From contig CAWKKD010000006.1 in NCBI GenBank assembly GCA_963850195.1, positions 620,001-684,000 of the forward strand: a stretch of 64,000 nucleotides of DNA, given 5' to 3'. Positions 1 through 8,388 of the stretch are shown in pieces. Positions within the stretch are counted from its first letter, which is position 1; every line of letters begins with the position of its first letter. The notes under the pieces were generated by a model, which was not told the origin of the DNA, searched no databases, and saw only the letters and a program-made list of their open reading frames with translations. The stretch comes from Actinoallomurus sp963850195 (GTDB lineage Bacteria > Actinomycetota > Actinomycetes > Streptosporangiales > Streptosporangiaceae). The position numbers and the translations under genes were made by a program.

Positions 1-2034
1 CATCCAGACGTCGATCGTGAGTGACCAGGTGCCCCTGGGGGGGCCTGTGAGGTTGCCCGAGTCTCGGCGGGTGAACACATGGAAAACATGCCTGGGCTGG
101 CCGTACTTGGCGACGTCCTCGGCCTTGGTGCCGAGAACGACGGGCCGGCGCCCGGTCGAGATGATCTTCTTCGTGAGCCGTGAGACGTCCTCGGCCCGCG
201 CGGTGTCGAACCCGGACCGCACCTTGACGCGCCCCGTCGGCACCCCGCACGTGCCACGGATGAGCTGGCTGAACCGGTCGGCCGTCACGCGCTCGATCAG
301 CAGCACGGTCGCGCGCGGGCCGATCTGGTCGCACATCGCACGCGCCTGGGCGACCTCGCCCTGCTCGGTCCTGGTGAACGCCATCCCGGCCGACGTCGCC
401 GCGGCCGGGACCGTGACCAGCAGCGCGCCGGTGGCCACGACGCACCCGGCGACCTGGCGCCCGTACCCGAGCCGACGCGCGCGGCGCATCGCCCACGCGA
501 CCGTCCACAGCGCGAACAGCAGCATGCCGGGGATCACCACGACGATCAGGCGGCGGCTGGCCCAGGGGTGGTCGGGCGTGATCCCGGGACGCCACAGCGT
601 GGTGAGCGTGGTCCAGGCGATCACCGCGTACGGGAGCAGCCAGTCGGTGCGCCTGCGACGCAGGAGCTTGCGGATCAGCAGCCCGGCGCCGATCGTGCCG
701 AGCAGCGCGGCCGGCACGCCGATGTACCAGCCGACCCAGTGCAGGCTCAGCTCGGAGTACTGCCGGTCGGGATCGAAGGGCAGCCGCAGCGACCGCTGCA
801 GCGCGCCGACGTAGGCGGCGTTGGCCTGATCGTCGGGGTTGTGCGGCACCCTGCGGACGATCTGCAGGTCCGGACGCGCGGCGAAGAAGGCCATCACCGC
901 GAACGTCGCCGGCACGGCCAGCTCGGGCACGCGGAACCGCGAGAGGTCGGGGACCCCCCACCGGCGTACGGCGAGGCACGCCAGCGCGGTCGCCACGATC
1001 ACGGCGGTGCCGATGTAGAGCAGTGGGAACAGCGAGCCGCGGATGTAGTGGAGGTAGGGCCGTGACATGACGAAGCCCTCGAGGACCCCGGCGCCGACGC
1101 CGGCGAGCAGGCCGACGCTCAGCGCCGGACCGGGACGCTTCCGCAGCGCCACCAGGAGCCCGGCGTACGCGATGACGGGCAGGACGTCGCGCAGCCCGTC
1201 GATGCGCACGAGGATCGTCAGCCCGAGCGCGAGGCCGCCGAACAGCGCGGGCAGCCGCCGGTCGGCGCGCACCGCGTCGAGGATCAGGGCCAGCCCGCCG
1301 CACATCAGCACCATCGCGGACGTCTCGCTGTAGATCGACCGCGAGATCATCATCATCGGCCAGGTCAGCGCGAGCGCGAGCGCGCCGAGCGGGGCCCAGC
1401 GGGGGCCGACGAGGCGTGCCGTCAGCCCGCCGAACGACAGGACGGCCAGCGCGCCGAGGACCGGCATCATGCCGAGCATGGCGTACGGGCCGCCGATGGC
1501 CGCCGCGGGCGCCAGGATGATCGGGGTACCGGCCATGAACTGCGGGACCAGCACGCCGCCGGTCTGGTAGAACGCCGGGCTGCCGAAGGTCAGCGCGCGG
1601 TCCGGACCGCCGAACGCACCGAGCGACTCGGGGATCGGGAGCGACCCGTGGCCGGCCAGCCAGGTGGTGAAGTTGAAGTACGAGGCGGGGTCGCGACGCA
1701 CCACGATCTGCTCGGAGAACATCACGAGCTGGGCCACGCAGAAGAGCGCGCTGACCCCGAGCAGGCCACCGAGCGTCCACCACGAGCCCCAGCGTCCGCC
1801 GGTGTCCTCGAGGCGCTCGGGCGGCCGTACGGCGCGCAGACCGAATCTCAGCGCGACCGCCGCGACCGGCACGAACAAGATGATCGCCAGAAGTGGGGTG
1901 AACACTCCCGCCATCAGCAGTGGCAACCCGACTGCCAGCCAGCAGACCAGCAACAACGCCGGGACCACGGTGATGCGGGCCAGCAGGACACCCGGGCGGA
2001 TCGCCCTTGGATCTTCGCTTGTCATGTCGTCCAT
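1..2034 (-). CDS. Multi-spanning membrane protein, GT-C-like glycosyltransferase (3' end outside window)
   Basis: The frame is open from the ATG at 2034 to the window edge, so 678 residues are visible and the C-terminus is missing. The protein has about a dozen hydrophobic segments, starting with two long ones in residues 10-65. The first external loop carries RRDPASYF, an acidic-loop motif of the kind seen in GT-C polyprenyl-phosphate-sugar glycosyltransferases. A soluble C-terminal part begins near residue 590. An in-frame ATG nine bases downstream is an alternative start; neither has a clear Shine-Dalgarno. It diverges from the TIGR03089 gene across 61 bases and heads a region rich in envelope-polymer genes, so transfer of a lipid-linked sugar outside the membrane is plausible. 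The family assignment is inferred from topology and one motif only. Confidence 0.6.
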   Translation of the reverse strand, partial: MDDMTSEDPRAIRPGVLLARITVVPALLLVCWLAVGLPLLMAGVFTPLLAIILFVPVAAVALRFGLRAVRPPERLEDTGGRWGSWWTLGGLLGVSALFCVAQLVMFSEQIVVRRDPASYFNFTTWLAGHGSLPIPESLGAFGGPDRALTFGSPAFYQTGGVLVPQFMAGTPIILAPAAAIGGPYAMLGMMPVLGALAVLSFGGLTARLVGPRWAPLGALALALTWPMMMISRSIYSETSAMVLMCGGLALILDAVRADRRLPALFGGLALGLTILVRIDGLRDVLPVIAYAGLLVALRKRPGPALSVGLLAGVGAGVLEGFVMSRPYLHYIRGSLFPLLYIGTAVIVATALACLAVRRWGVPDLSRFRVPELAVPATFAVMAFFAARPDLQIVRRVPHNPDDQANAAYVGALQRSLRLPFDPDRQYSELSLHWVGWYIGVPAALLGTIGAGLLIRKLLRRRRTDWLLPYAVIAWTTLTTLWRPGITPDHPWASRRLIVVVIPGMLLFALWTVAWAMRRARRLGYGRQVAGCVVATGALLVTVPAAATSAGMAFTRTEQGEVAQARAMCDQIGPRATVLLIERVTADRFSQLIRGTCGVPTGRVKVRSGFDTARAEDVSRLTKKIISTGRRPVVLGTKAEDVAKYGQPRHVFHVFTRRDSGNLTGPPRGTWSLTIDVWM

Positions 2035-2095
2035 CGGATTCGGAGAGTAGCGGGCTCGCGCAAGTCGGGGCCGGGTGGCTCTAGTCTTCACTTCC

Positions 2096-2845
2096 ATGCC
2101 GCATCCCGTTGATCTGCTGCGCCGGGCCCTGTCCACCGAGCCGTCCCGGCCGCTCGTCACGTTCTATGACGACGCGACCGGCGAACGCGTGGAATTCTCG
2201 GCGAAGACATTCGACAACTGGGTGTCCAAGACGGCGAACCTCCTGGTCGACGGCCTGGGCACCGCTCCGGGCGCCCGCGTGGCACTCGCCCTGCCGCTGC
2301 ACTGGCAGACCGCGGTCTGGCTGTTCGCGTGCTGGTCGGCGGGGCTGACCGTACTGCCGGCCGGCGACGGCGAGATCCCCGGCGACGCCGACGTCGTCGC
2401 GGCGGGACCGGACCGGCTGGAGGCCGCGCTCGCGACGAAGGCCGAGGTGGTGGGCCTGTCTCTGCACTCGCTCGGAGCGCCTCTCGCCGACTGCCCGCCC
2501 GGTGTGACCGACTTCGCACTCGAGGTACGGGCCTACGGCGATCACTTCACCCCCGAGTCAGGAGGGGGAGATACCCCGGCGGTGGAGTTCGACGGCGAAC
2601 CCCTGTCCGGGGAGCGGCTCGTCGAGGAGGCGAAGGCCTTCGCGACGGGGCCTACGGCCCGCATGCTCACCACCGTGCCCTTCGATACGCGGGAGGGACT
2701 GCTCGCCGGACTGCTGGCACCATTGACGTCCGGCGGATCAGTAATAATCTGTCAAAACCTTGAGCAAAAGGGACTTGAACGGCGTATATCCCTAGAGCAT
2801 GTGACGGCCACGCTTCCCCCGCGCTCCACGCACCCCAGCTCTTGA
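2096..2845 (+). CDS. TIGR03089 family protein (AMP-binding-enzyme N-domain-like)
   Basis: This 249-residue protein matches the actinobacterial TIGR03089 family, which resembles only the N-terminal part of acyl-CoA synthetase/AMP-binding enzymes. Typical features are PLVTFYDDATGERVE near residue 20 and the FDNWVSKTANLL segment after it. The ATP-binding P-loop signature of true adenylate-forming enzymes is not evident, so catalysis is doubtful and no function is established. I start at the ATG giving MPHPVDLLRR because family members begin there; upstream in-frame codons add seven unrelated residues. The last ~35 codons switch to AT-richer, rarer codons (ATA, CTT, CTA, GAA), probably because the promoter of the LCP gene 17 bases downstream lies within them. 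Confidence 0.75.
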   Translation: MPHPVDLLRRALSTEPSRPLVTFYDDATGERVEFSAKTFDNWVSKTANLLVDGLGTAPGARVALALPLHWQTAVWLFACWSAGLTVLPAGDGEIPGDADVVAAGPDRLEAALATKAEVVGLSLHSLGAPLADCPPGVTDFALEVRAYGDHFTPESGGGDTPAVEFDGEPLSGERLVEEAKAFATGPTARMLTTVPFDTREGLLAGLLAPLTSGGSVIICQNLEQKGLERRISLEHVTATLPPRSTHPSS

Positions 2846-2862
2846 CCTAGCCTTTAGGGCCA

Positions 2863-4278
2863 ATGATCAGCGATTACGAGTACTCCGACTACGGCGAACC
2901 CGACGGCTTCGACGAGCCCAAGCGGGGCGTCGCATGGCGCGTGCTCGGGTGGGTCTCCATCGGGATGGCCGTGGTCCTCGTCGGGACCAGCCTGGTCGCC
3001 TACGGTGCCTACCGGAAGCTCCAGGCGAACATCAGCCACGAGGACGTCAGCAACCAGCTCGGTGCGAACCGGCCGGCAAAGCTCAACCAGGCCCTCAACG
3101 TCCTGCTGATCGGGTCCGACCAGCGTGACGGCGCCAACGCCAAGTACGGCAAGGCGGTCGGCGAGCGGTCGGACACGATCATCTTGTTGCACTTCTCCCC
3201 CGGCGGGAAGAAGGCCATGGGCATCAGCTTCCCCCGTGACTCGATGGTGCAGCTCCCGCAGTGCAAGTCGCGGACCGGCTCGACCATCCCCGCCCATCTC
3301 GGGATGATCAACGAGTCGTTCAACAACGGTGGCCCGGGCTGCACGTGGCGCACCATCGAGTCGCTCACCAGGATCCGGATCGACCATTTCGCGAAGGTCG
3401 ACTTCTCCGGCTTCAAGCGCGTCGTCGACGCCCTCGACGGCGTGGACATCTGCCTGCCGCAGCGGGTCGACGACCAGGACAGCAAGCTGCACCTGTCCGC
3501 CGGCCGCCACACCGTACGGGGCGACCAGGCCCTCGCCTACGTCCGCAACCGGCACGGTCTCGGCGACGGCTCCGACCTCGGCCGGATCAAGCGTCAGCAG
3601 AAGTTCCTCGGCGCGGTGGTCAAGAAGGCCACCAGCAACGGCACGCTGACCAACCCGTCCCGGCTCTACAGCTTCCTCACCGCGGCCACCAAGTCGGTCA
3701 CCACCGACAACGACTTCACCGTGGACGAGATGAAGAAGGTCGCCGGCAGCGTGCAGGGCATGTCGGCGGGCAAGGTGCAGTTCGTCACGGTGCCGTGGAC
3801 GACGTACGTGCCCGACCCCAACCGCATCGCGTGGAAGCAGCCGGACGCCAACAACCTGTTCTCCGCGGTTCGCAGCGACAACCAGGTCCAGGCCCCGTCA
3901 AAGGCCACCCAGGTCAAGCTCCCGCCGGCGCAGGTGAAGGTCAACGTGCTCAACGGCACCTCTACCCCCGGTCTCGCGCAGCGCGCCGGCGACCAGCTCA
4001 CCGCGCGCGGCTACTCCGTGCTCAAGGTGGCCACCGCGACCGGCGCGCCGCCGAGCCACACCGAGGTGCGCTTCGGCACCGGCGCCGACCAGCAGGCCGC
4101 CGCACTGGCGCAGGTCGTGCCGGACGGCAAGCCGGTCGCGGACCAGAGCGCCGCCGCCGGCACGGTCGACCTGGTCCTCGGGCCCGACTGGCAGGGGCTC
4201 AAGAGCGCCCAGCCCTCGTCGATCCCGAAGAGCCCCGACGCGGTCAACGCCGGTGACGACGTGTGCAAGGCGGCGTAG
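2863..4278 (+). CDS. LytR-CpsA-Psr (LCP) family glycopolymer ligase
   Basis: The 471-residue protein has a short acidic cytoplasmic N-terminus, one membrane segment at about residues 25-48, and an extracellular LCP domain. Conserved LCP residues are visible: LLIGSDQRD near residue 81, RSDTIIL near 102, SFPRDS near 123 and ALAYVRNRHGLGDGSDLGR near 224. A LytR_C domain follows (VNVLNGTSTPGLAQRAG from about residue 360). LCP enzymes transfer undecaprenyl-linked anionic polymers such as teichoic acids or arabinogalactan to peptidoglycan at the outer membrane face. Its position among glycosyltransferases and CDP-alcohol phosphotransferases fits that role. A second LCP gene lies at 25527. A hairpin follows the stop codon. 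Confidence 0.92.
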   Translation: MISDYEYSDYGEPDGFDEPKRGVAWRVLGWVSIGMAVVLVGTSLVAYGAYRKLQANISHEDVSNQLGANRPAKLNQALNVLLIGSDQRDGANAKYGKAVGERSDTIILLHFSPGGKKAMGISFPRDSMVQLPQCKSRTGSTIPAHLGMINESFNNGGPGCTWRTIESLTRIRIDHFAKVDFSGFKRVVDALDGVDICLPQRVDDQDSKLHLSAGRHTVRGDQALAYVRNRHGLGDGSDLGRIKRQQKFLGAVVKKATSNGTLTNPSRLYSFLTAATKSVTTDNDFTVDEMKKVAGSVQGMSAGKVQFVTVPWTTYVPDPNRIAWKQPDANNLFSAVRSDNQVQAPSKATQVKLPPAQVKVNVLNGTSTPGLAQRAGDQLTARGYSVLKVATATGAPPSHTEVRFGTGADQQAAALAQVVPDGKPVADQSAAAGTVDLVLGPDWQGLKSAQPSSIPKSPDAVNAGDDVCKAA

Positions 4279-4286
4279 CCAGAACG

Positions 4287-4309
4287 GCCGTCCGGCGAGA
4301 TCGGACGGC
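4287..4309. terminator. Hairpin after the LCP gene
   Basis: GCCGTCCG and CGGACGGC form a perfect 8-bp stem with a 7-base loop, beginning 9 bases after the LCP stop codon. There is no U-run, as is common in high-GC actinomycetes, so it is a probable but not certain terminator. Confidence 0.55.
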
Positions 4310-4318
4310 GTGGGGCGA

Positions 4319-4340
4319 CTGAGAGGTTTCTGAGAGTTTT
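4319..4340 (+). promoter_or_regulatory. 11-bp tandem direct repeat upstream of acyltransferase gene
   Basis: CTGAGAGGTTT is followed directly by CTGAGAGTTTT, a 10-of-11 tandem match with helical-turn spacing. This is the layout of OmpR/PhoB-family response-regulator sites. It lies 91 bases before the acyltransferase start in a lower-GC intergenic region. The binding protein is not identified. Confidence 0.4.
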
Positions 4341-4431
4341 CCGGCACGCGACTGCGTGCTGCACTAGGGATGTATGGTCGTTCGCGGCCCCGATTGGCCG
4401 GGCAACTCCACCGTCTCCCCTTACGGAACCG

Positions 4432-5565
4432 ATGACCTCGCCGACCACGCCTTCCGCGCCATCCGCATCGCCGACCGACGTCCCGACCCAAGCGTCCTCC
4501 GCCACGCTGACCGCGACGCCGAACACTCAGGTCGCCGAAACCGCAGGTCCGCCCCGTCGCGGACGCGACCCGTACTTCGACAACGCCAAGTTCATGGCGA
4601 TCCTGCTCGTGGTCTCCGGTCACTCCATCGTCGACCTGCGCGACGTGCGGCTGGCCCACGCGCTCTACCTGTTCGTCTACACCTTCCACATGCCGGTGTT
4701 CATCGTGATCACCGGCTACTTCTCCCGCAACTTCACGTTCAGCGGGGGCAAGGCACGCAAGCTCATCACCAACCTCGGTGTGCCGTACGTCATCTTCGAG
4801 ACGGCGTACTCCACCTACCACTGGGCGGTGGGCAGCTCCGCCTTCCAGATCAGCCTTCTCGACCCGTACTACCTGACGTGGTTCCTGATGGCGCTCTTCC
4901 TGTGGCGCCTGTCCACGCCGGTCTGGCAGCAGATCCGGTGGCCGGTCGCGATGGCCGTGGTCATCTCGATGCTGGCCGGCATGAGCACGCTGCCGCCCGT
5001 CCTCGAGATGAACCGCGTGTTCGGCCTGGTGCCGTTCTACGTGCTCGGCCTGATGCTCAAGCCGGCCCACTTCGAGCTGCTGAAGCACCCCCGCGCGCGG
5101 GTGCTCGGCGCGCTCACGCTGGTCGCGGCGTTCGCGTTCACCCTCTTCGTCGCCGACCCGCACATGACGACCGAGTGGGTCTACTGGCGCACCGGCAACG
5201 CGGGCATGCACGTCAACAACCTCGTCGGTACGGGCATGCGCCTCGGCCTGATGACCGGCGCGACGATCCTGGTCGGGGCGTTCCTCGCGCTCGTGCCGGC
5301 CCACCGCACGTGGTTCACCGGGCTGGGCGGCGCCACGCTCTACGCCTACCTGCTACACGGCTTCTTCACCAAGCTCATGGAGTACATGGGCTGGTTCGAC
5401 GCGCCGTTCCTGCACACGCTGGGCGGTGTGCTGGGCACGGCGATGGTCGGCGCCGTACTCGCGACCCTGCTGTGCACACCGCCCGTGCGCAAGATCATGC
5501 ACTGGGCGCTTGAGCCGGATATGTCGTGGGCGTTCGTTCCGCTGCGCCGTCCGAAGAAGGCCTGA
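4432..5565 (+). CDS. Acyltransferase family 3 / fucose 4-O-acetylase-like membrane protein
   Basis: The 377-residue protein has a ~45-residue Ser/Thr/Pro-rich cytoplasmic tail, then about ten membrane segments of the Acyl_transf_3 fold. The first segment carries the family signature: DPYFDNAKFMAILLVVSGHS near residue 47, then FHMPVFIVITGYFSR. The catalytic-type His is in VVSGHS. Such proteins O-acetylate extracellular sugars or polymers using cytoplasmic acyl-CoA. In this setting the likely target is the envelope glycopolymer. Its 3' end overlaps the convergent tandem glycosyltransferase gene by 71 bases, so the two transcripts overlap in antisense. The ATG at 4432 is the first in frame; the tail makes the exact start uncertain. 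Confidence 0.82.
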   Translation: MTSPTTPSAPSASPTDVPTQASSATLTATPNTQVAETAGPPRRGRDPYFDNAKFMAILLVVSGHSIVDLRDVRLAHALYLFVYTFHMPVFIVITGYFSRNFTFSGGKARKLITNLGVPYVIFETAYSTYHWAVGSSAFQISLLDPYYLTWFLMALFLWRLSTPVWQQIRWPVAMAVVISMLAGMSTLPPVLEMNRVFGLVPFYVLGLMLKPAHFELLKHPRARVLGALTLVAAFAFTLFVADPHMTTEWVYWRTGNAGMHVNNLVGTGMRLGLMTGATILVGAFLALVPAHRTWFTGLGGATLYAYLLHGFFTKLMEYMGWFDAPFLHTLGGVLGTAMVGAVLATLLCTPPVRKIMHWALEPDMSWAFVPLRRPKKA

Positions 5566-7696
5566 TCAGCGCCGACCACTGGTCGCAGACGAGATCGAGG
5601 GCGTAGGCCTGCCCGACTTCCGCGCGGGCCTGCGTCCTCTCCTCTTCCCAGCGCCCCTCGGCGACGATCCGCGCGATCGCGTCCGCCATGTCCGACGGCT
5701 TCTCGTGGATCCAGTGCCGGTCATAGATCGTCTCCGAGCCGGGCCAGCCGAGCAGCGCGGGCACCGCGCCGGAGGCCATGCCCTCCGCGGGCGCGAGGTG
5801 GAAGCTCTCGTCGTCGCTGGTGGACAGCACGAAGCCCACACGTCGCAGCCACGAGGCCACGTCGGGGCCGGACGGGTCGAAGACCACCGACGAGGCGAGC
5901 AGCGGCGACCGCCGGATGCGGCGGAACAGCGCCTCGAAGCTCTCCCGCTCCTGCTTGCGGTTCCAGATCCAGGCCAGTTCCCAGGGCAGCTTCGACTTCA
6001 CGAACAGCGTGAACCTCGGGTCCCTGCGCCGTAGCTCCTCCAGCACGTCGATGGCGAGGTCGAACCGCTTGCGCCACGGCGCCATGCCGATCAGGCCCAG
6101 GTGATATTCGGCGCCGGGCAGCTTGGCCCGCCCGAACTGCGCGACGTCCACCCAGTTGGGGATGACGACGATCTTCTCGGCGGGCCAGCCCGTCGTCTTC
6201 TTCGTCAGCTCCGCGTAGTGCGGGCTGACGCAGATGACCCGGTCGATCACGTCCATGTCGAGCCGGCCCGGCCACGCGCCGTACAGCTCGAACCGGTGCA
6301 GGCGTACGACCATGCGCTGGTCGGGACGGCCGTGGCGCTTCAGCCACTCGCTGTACCAGACCGCGTTGGGACCGCACCACTCGCAGACGATCACATCGGC
6401 CCACTCCGCGAGCTCGTGGCTCGCCTCGGGGTCGTGGACGCCGAGCGAGGGCCACTTGTCCACCCGGACCTCCAGGTCCGGCAGCGAGCGCAGGTGGTCC
6501 AGCATCCGGCCGAAGAACTTCAGGTCGTGCCCGGCCACGACGACCCGCGTCTTGCGCGCGCCCTCCGGCGCGGGCGGGAACGCCTGCCCCAGGTAGTCGC
6601 GGAGCCGGCCGGCCGCCGCCTCGAGCGTGTAGTTCGCCGCCGCCTCCAGGCAACGGCGCCGGGCCAGCGCGTACGTCTCGGGGTCGGTCGCCGCCGCCAG
6701 GACGTCGACCACGTCGCCCTCGCCGGCCGCGAACAGCGGGTAGTCCGCGCCGAGGAGGTTCTCGTGCATCGGGGTGCGGTTCAGCACGACCGGCAGCCCG
6801 AGCGCGCCCATCTCGAGGACCTTCGTCGACATCTCGAGGCTCGCGTCGAGCCCGGGGTGCCGCCAGGACAGCCCGACATCGCAGCGGGCCGAGACCCGCA
6901 TGGCCTCGGCGCGCGGGTGCCCGCCGTGCCAGATCAGACCGGGCGTCGACTCCAGCGCCACGCGCATGCGGCGCGAGAAGCCCGGGTCCTTGCGGTCGTG
7001 GTGGATCTTGTCGCCGATCATGTGCAGCTCGGCGTCCACACCGCGTGCGGCGAGACGCCGCGGCAGACCCGCCATCTCATAGGTGTTCCAGCGCGGCGCG
7101 AACTTGCCCGTGTAGACGAGCTTGAGCGGGCGGCCGGGCTCGCGGCTCTCGGCCGGCTCCAGGCCCTCGGGCAGCGCGACGACCGGCGGGAAGAGCACGC
7201 ACTTGCCCGCGGCCTTGTGCAGCACGCCTTCGAGGAAGCAGCGCAGCTCCTCGGTCTGGCAGAGCAGGAAGCGCGACGCCTTGGCGACCGCCGCGAGCTC
7301 GCCGCGTACCGCGCCGGTCAGCTCGCCGACGTTCTGCGGCACGTCCGTGAGGTAGGTCCACAGCCGTCCGGCCAGCGGCGTCGCGGTCATGCGCACCGCG
7401 AGGCGCTTGCCCCGTACGACGGCCAGGTCGTACGGCTCGGCGGCGTCGAGCTCGGTGAGCAGTTGCGCGGCCTCCTCGACGATCAGTGACGTCGTCACGT
7501 CGTCGGGACGCCGGTGGACGGTGACCCCGGGCAGCTTCTCCAGCGGCTCGACGAGCCGGTCCGTACGTACGGGGGCCTTCAGGACGAACGTGACCTCGAC
7601 GCCGGCCTCATGCAGCGTCTGCACCATCGCCTGGGCCCAGATCGCCGACCCGTCGATGATGTTGAGGTCGACGTCGCCGTACACGAGAGCGCGCAC
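5495..7696 (-). CDS. Fused double GT-B glycosyltransferase (two GT4-like modules)
   Basis: At 733 residues it is about twice the usual GT4 length because it holds two GT-B modules. Module 1 covers roughly residues 1-375 with EMSTKVLEMGALGLPVVLNR near 285. Module 2 runs from about 380 (RKTRVVVAGHD) to 715, with VVIPNWVD and an acidic E-x7-E-like element, APAEGMASGAVPALLGWPGS, near 635. I choose the GTG at 7696 (VRALVYGDVDL) because a strong AAAGGAGA lies five bases before it; the longer frame to 7747 would swallow that site. The gene follows a coiled-coil gene and the UDP-GlcNAc 2-epimerase on the same strand. Both modules may act in sequence on an envelope glycan; substrates are unknown. Confidence 0.82.
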   Translation of the reverse strand: MRALVYGDVDLNIIDGSAIWAQAMVQTLHEAGVEVTFVLKAPVRTDRLVEPLEKLPGVTVHRRPDDVTTSLIVEEAAQLLTELDAAEPYDLAVVRGKRLAVRMTATPLAGRLWTYLTDVPQNVGELTGAVRGELAAVAKASRFLLCQTEELRCFLEGVLHKAAGKCVLFPPVVALPEGLEPAESREPGRPLKLVYTGKFAPRWNTYEMAGLPRRLAARGVDAELHMIGDKIHHDRKDPGFSRRMRVALESTPGLIWHGGHPRAEAMRVSARCDVGLSWRHPGLDASLEMSTKVLEMGALGLPVVLNRTPMHENLLGADYPLFAAGEGDVVDVLAAATDPETYALARRRCLEAAANYTLEAAAGRLRDYLGQAFPPAPEGARKTRVVVAGHDLKFFGRMLDHLRSLPDLEVRVDKWPSLGVHDPEASHELAEWADVIVCEWCGPNAVWYSEWLKRHGRPDQRMVVRLHRFELYGAWPGRLDMDVIDRVICVSPHYAELTKKTTGWPAEKIVVIPNWVDVAQFGRAKLPGAEYHLGLIGMAPWRKRFDLAIDVLEELRRRDPRFTLFVKSKLPWELAWIWNRKQERESFEALFRRIRRSPLLASSVVFDPSGPDVASWLRRVGFVLSTSDDESFHLAPAEGMASGAVPALLGWPGSETIYDRHWIHEKPSDMADAIARIVAEGRWEEERTQARAEVGQAYALDLVCDQWSALIRPSSDGAAERTPTTYPAQAPSA

Positions 7697-7713
7697 GCGG
7701 TCTCCTTTCACGA

Positions 7714-8388
7714 TCAGGTGAGTGGATCGATGCCGAACCGGGCGCACAGCCGGGTCAGATCGTCCTCAGTCGGGGTGCCGCTCTCGAGGGTCGCGTCCCA
7801 GTCGAGCCCGGAGAGTCCGGGCGACGAGCCGAGGAGCACGACCGGGTGGCCACGGCCCCACGCGACCTCCATCAGGGCGAGCAGGGCGCGCTCGCGGTCC
7901 GGCACGCCGGGCACCCCGAGGTAGGCCCACGGCCCGCCGGGCTCGCCGGCGGCGGCGTCCACGAACACCAGGTCGACGTCCGTCGTGTCCAGGACGAGCC
8001 CGGCGTCGTGCGGCATCAGCGGAACGATCTGCGCGAGCCCGTCCAGGGCCTCGGCCGTACGGCGGCTCAGCACACCGGCCACGACGAGGCCCCTGGCGCT
8101 CGTGCCGGCGATCAGCCGGTCCTCGTCGCGCGCGCTGAACATCGGGCGTTCGCGCGCGTCGACCGAGGTGACGACGTTCGGGGCGCCGCGGTGGCGCCAC
8201 ATGCGGTACAGCTCCTTGGGCAGCCGTACGACGCCCTTGCTCGGCTTGCGCGCGGCGTTGGTGACGGCCCGGCCGACCCGCAGCGAGGTGGAGGTCTCCA
8301 GCGCGGCGACGCGCGCCTCGAGGATCTTCACCCGCGCCTCGCGGTCGGCCAGCGCCGCCTTCAGCCGTGCGGCCTGCCGATCAGCCAT
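7714..8388 (-). CDS. Coiled-coil protein linked to glycosyltransferases, function unknown
   Basis: The 224-residue protein opens with a ~35-residue coiled coil (repeated ALADREARVKILEARVAAL) followed by a basic SLRVGRAVTNAARKPSKG segment. That combination is often seen at the N-terminus of actinomycete surface-glycan glycosyltransferases. The rest (residues 80-224) is a Rossmann-like alpha/beta stretch without a recognisable catalytic motif. Its ATG overlaps the stop of the upstream epimerase gene by 8 bases, and the tandem glycosyltransferase starts 17 bases downstream. The three genes are therefore probably cotranscribed and coupled. I cannot name a function. Confidence 0.6.
   Translation of the reverse strand: MADRQAARLKAALADREARVKILEARVAALETSTSLRVGRAVTNAARKPSKGVVRLPKELYRMWRHRGAPNVVTSVDARERPMFSARDEDRLIAGTSARGLVVAGVLSRRTAEALDGLAQIVPLMPHDAGLVLDTTDVDLVFVDAAAGEPGGPWAYLGVPGVPDRERALLALMEVAWGRGHPVVLLGSSPGLSGLDWDATLESGTPTEDDLTRLCARFGIDPLT

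Noticed and set aside
3898..5304. 468-codon minus-strand frame
   Set aside because: It overlaps the LCP and acyltransferase genes, is His/Arg/Asp-rich with no domain, and spans a terminator and intergenic region.
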